A stretch of DNA of 64,000 nt from Tigriopus japonicus (Eukaryota > Arthropoda > Copepoda > Harpacticoida > Harpacticidae), in NCBI GenBank assembly GCA_010645155.1, contig JAAGOF010000188.1, positions 85,030-149,029 on the forward strand, given 5' to 3'. The translations under genes were made by a program, and so were the position numbers. Positions 62,333-64,000 of the stretch are shown piece after piece; the first letter of the stretch is position 1, and every line of letters begins with the position of its first letter. Below the pieces are notes generated by a model. The model made no database searches and was not told the origin of the DNA. It was given only the letters and a program-made list of their open reading frames with translations.

Positions 62333-62338
62333 ATTAAA
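62333..62338 (+). terminator. candidate polyadenylation signal of TTLL5
   Basis: ATTAAA, the common variant signal, lies 111 nt after the TTLL5 stop and before the next gene starts at 62481. Orientation and spacing fit. Confidence 0.4.
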
Positions 62339-62480
62339 GTGAATGAAAAAAGCTGATTTTCTTTTATTGCTGAATTGTCAATGAAACTTACATTTTGCGT
62401 GACTCAAGACTTTCTTTCAATTTTAGCGGGCTTTCTTTTTGGAACCTTGCCAAAAGTGTTCCAAACACCCACTGAACAAC

Positions 62481-63380
62481 ATGGACCAAGAAGATAACAA
62501 CTATCTTCATATTCTATTCAATATAAACCGCATTGGATTCAACCAAATCACCGAGCGGATTATTTTAAATCTAAATTACTTCAGCTTGGTCCAGTTCAAG
62601 AGATCGGCAAAATTTGTCTACAATTACCTGAAGAACACACAATTGGAATCGATAGTGTATCATCGAAAACTTAAATCTGATTGGAACCAAGAATTACCAC
62701 CCCCAGTGAAATTCCAGACCAACGAAACTGTTCCACTTTATGCCAAGTTCTTTGCCAATGAACGAAAGTTCTTGTGTAGTTTAAGTCACAGGATCTACAA
62801 ATATGACATACCTACTCAATCCGAGGAACTAATCTTTACTGGTCACAAGTCTATTGTGACTTGTTTAGAAGTGATAAACGATGAGTACATGATATCTGGG
62901 GGATATGATGGTACCCTGATTGTGTGGGACTTGATAACCACCGAAATTTTGGATGAAAAACAGCTCTTTGGGCGTCTTTCAATCATCAAGTTCCAAAAGG
63001 ATTTCCTCGTTACTGGACATTTCAGTAATCCACGAACAGGAGATGTGGGTTGCGTTTCCATCCGAAAATTTAATGGACCCAAATCCATGCCAGTGGTTTT
63101 CTCCATGTTTGATGAGCTATTGCCTGTGGTAACACTCGATTTTGTCGTTCAATCGGGCTTGATTGCCATTCTGGAATGGAAAGGTACCTATGAAGGCGTG
63201 GAATCAGGAATGGTATCCGTTTATAAATTCGCCAGCAAGGATTATGTTGGTGGTCTGAGTGACGATGTCCGAGGAAACTACACTGTTTGCCGTTTCCATA
63301 GAGATGACCAACTGATCACAGGAGATCAAAATTCGATGGTGAGATTTGATTTTGTGTATTTTAAAAGAATGGAGCCATGA
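62481..63380 (+). CDS. F-box/WD40-like protein
   Basis: A single open exon from ATG 62481 (AACATGG context) to TGA gives 299 aa. The N-terminal 50 residues (FNQITERIILNLNYFSLVQF) look like an F-box, the Skp1-binding helix bundle of SCF ubiquitin ligases. WD40-type blades follow: KFLCSLSHRIYKYDI, a well-formed GHKSIVTCLEVINDEYMIS with GGYDGTLIVWDL, then LSIIKFQKDFLVTGHF, and finally CRFHRDDQLITGDQNSMVRF. Fewer than seven blades are evident, so the propeller may be incomplete. A GT donor-like site (ATG|GTGAGA, 63339) would allow splicing to exons outside the window, but reading through completes the last strand (MVRFDFV) and then stops. The gene follows TTLL5 by 258 nt on the same strand. The family member is not identified. 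Confidence 0.72.
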   Translation: MDQEDNNYLHILFNINRIGFNQITERIILNLNYFSLVQFKRSAKFVYNYLKNTQLESIVYHRKLKSDWNQELPPPVKFQTNETVPLYAKFFANERKFLCSLSHRIYKYDIPTQSEELIFTGHKSIVTCLEVINDEYMISGGYDGTLIVWDLITTEILDEKQLFGRLSIIKFQKDFLVTGHFSNPRTGDVGCVSIRKFNGPKSMPVVFSMFDELLPVVTLDFVVQSGLIAILEWKGTYEGVESGMVSVYKFASKDYVGGLSDDVRGNYTVCRFHRDDQLITGDQNSMVRFDFVYFKRMEP

Positions 63381-63397
63381 TTTTTGTGTGTGATGAC

Positions 63398-63882
63398 TAG
63401 GGACGGGCAAAAAGTGAAAAAAAAATTTTGGTAACATAAACACATTTATTTGCCTTTTGCACTTTTCGCCTTTATTTGCACGATTTTTTTACGAATTTGG
63501 TCTAAAATGAACAAATTATTGAGAGTTAGCTACTTCTTCTTTGAAAATGTTTACTTTTGGAAGATTTTTTCAAATTTGAAAACTAAATCCGATTTTACGG
63601 CTCCCAGCGTAGGCTAGCATAGTATGAATTACTACTACTTCAATATCTAAATTCTGCTCTTCAAGATTGAAAATAACAAGCAGATGACAAGAAAGTATTT
63701 GAAGCTTTTTGTTTCAGAAATTTCTGTTTTTGGCGAATTTTTAAAATTTTATTTGCGTATTTTTGGTTTTTATTTGCGCTTTTGACCTTTTTTGTATTTT
63801 TATTTTACGATTTTGGGCTGATTTTTGTGCAACCTTTGGTAACCAAAAGCTTGTTTTGATTTGCACTTTTTGCCCGTCCCTA
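63398..63882. mobile_element. 485-bp hAT-like MITE with 8-bp target duplication
   Basis: The terminal inverted repeat TAGGGACGGGCAAAAAGTG (63398-63416) is matched perfectly by CACTTTTTGCCCGTCCCTA at 63864-63882. GTGATGAC flanks both ends (63390-63397 and 63883-63890), a perfect 8-bp duplication of the hAT type. The interior is AT-rich with poly-T runs (TTTTATTTGCG-like repeats) and no coding frame. It starts 9 nt after the stop codon of the F-box/WD40-like gene, so it sits in that gene's 3' region. Confidence 0.9.
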
Positions 63883-63929
63883 GTGATGACAGTTGATTAG
63901 AGATAGATTTTTTTTCGGTGGCCATCTCT

Positions 63930-64000
63930 TTCCCCCAACAGTGATCTCCCCCTGTAAGTTTCTACCAGGGTAAACTCCCCCAACATTGAACTCCCCCAAC
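63930..64000. repeat. repeated CTCCCCCAAC motif at window edge
   Basis: The motif (T/C)CCCCCAAC occurs at about 63931, 63974 and 63991, with a related CTCCCCCTG at 63946, and runs into the window end. The last two copies are spaced 17-18 nt apart (ACTCCCCCAACATTGA). It may be the start of a tandem array or the subterminal repeat of a transposon that continues beyond the window. Confidence 0.4.

Larger units (their letters stand above)
63381..64000. other. right end of window: hAT-like element and C-rich motif repeats
   Basis: No gene is supported. Most of the stretch is the hAT-like element at 63398-63882. After it, the last 75 bases contain repeated CTCCCCCAAC motifs. Confidence 0.6.

Noticed and set aside
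1..64000. CRISPR arrays, bacterial operons, tRNA or rRNA genes
   Set aside because: The window is eukaryotic nuclear DNA with spliced genes. I saw no regularly spaced repeat array and no convincing tRNA B-box with a matching cloverleaf; a tRNA scan could still find one that I missed.

Overview
The window looks like arthropod nuclear DNA, and a crustacean (possibly a copepod) is my best guess. Protein-coding genes are split by short GT-AG introns, mostly 62-76 nt. TATA/TCAGTT core promoter elements occur. The genes are conserved animal genes: Ovo/Shavenbaby, CDT1, DOHH and a TTLL5-type tubulin ligase. Non-coding DNA is AT-rich and dense in short non-autonomous DNA transposons. The species call is inference; nothing in the sequence fixes it.

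Layout. 1-12553: no intact gene, only an eroded reverse-transcriptase relic near 1.9-2.2 kb. 12758-12554 (-): an orphan first exon of an Ovo/Shavenbaby-type gene, whose remaining exons are not in the window. 24340-21580 (-): CDT1, three exons, 654 aa. 33928-45613 (+): a complete ovo/shavenbaby gene, five exons, 860 aa, with an 8.7-kb first intron and four C2H2 fingers. 47808-46716 (-): a small BTB protein ending in one C2H2 finger. 49671-48851 (-): a secreted Tyr/Pro-rich cuticle-like protein. 53403-52451 (-): deoxyhypusine hydroxylase (DOHH), two exons. 58877-62222 (+): a TTLL5-like tubulin polyglutamylase, two exons. 62481-63380 (+): a short F-box/WD40-like protein.

The genes do not form a pathway. 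The most interesting arrangement is the head-to-head pair of Ovo N-terminal exons about 21 kb apart, with CDT1 between them. Both encode an MPKIFA.RH.L start and both end in the same splice phase, which indicates a duplicated ovo gene in inverted orientation.

The second theme is mobile DNA. Four short elements with terminal inverted repeats (16.6, 17.9, 51.1 and 63.4 kb) carry perfect 8-bp target duplications that all fit the hAT pattern nTnnnnAn. Two of them, about 45 kb apart and with unrelated ends, sit in the same 8-bp target sequence (GTGATGAC and its reverse complement). There are also a second diverged copy of the 17.9-kb palindromic element, a 108-bp foldback inside a CDT1 intron, a ~390-bp dispersed repeat shared between 20.6 and 56.3 kb, and a 188-bp tandem duplication at 50.6 kb. 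All calls come from reading the sequence by eye; no database search was run.
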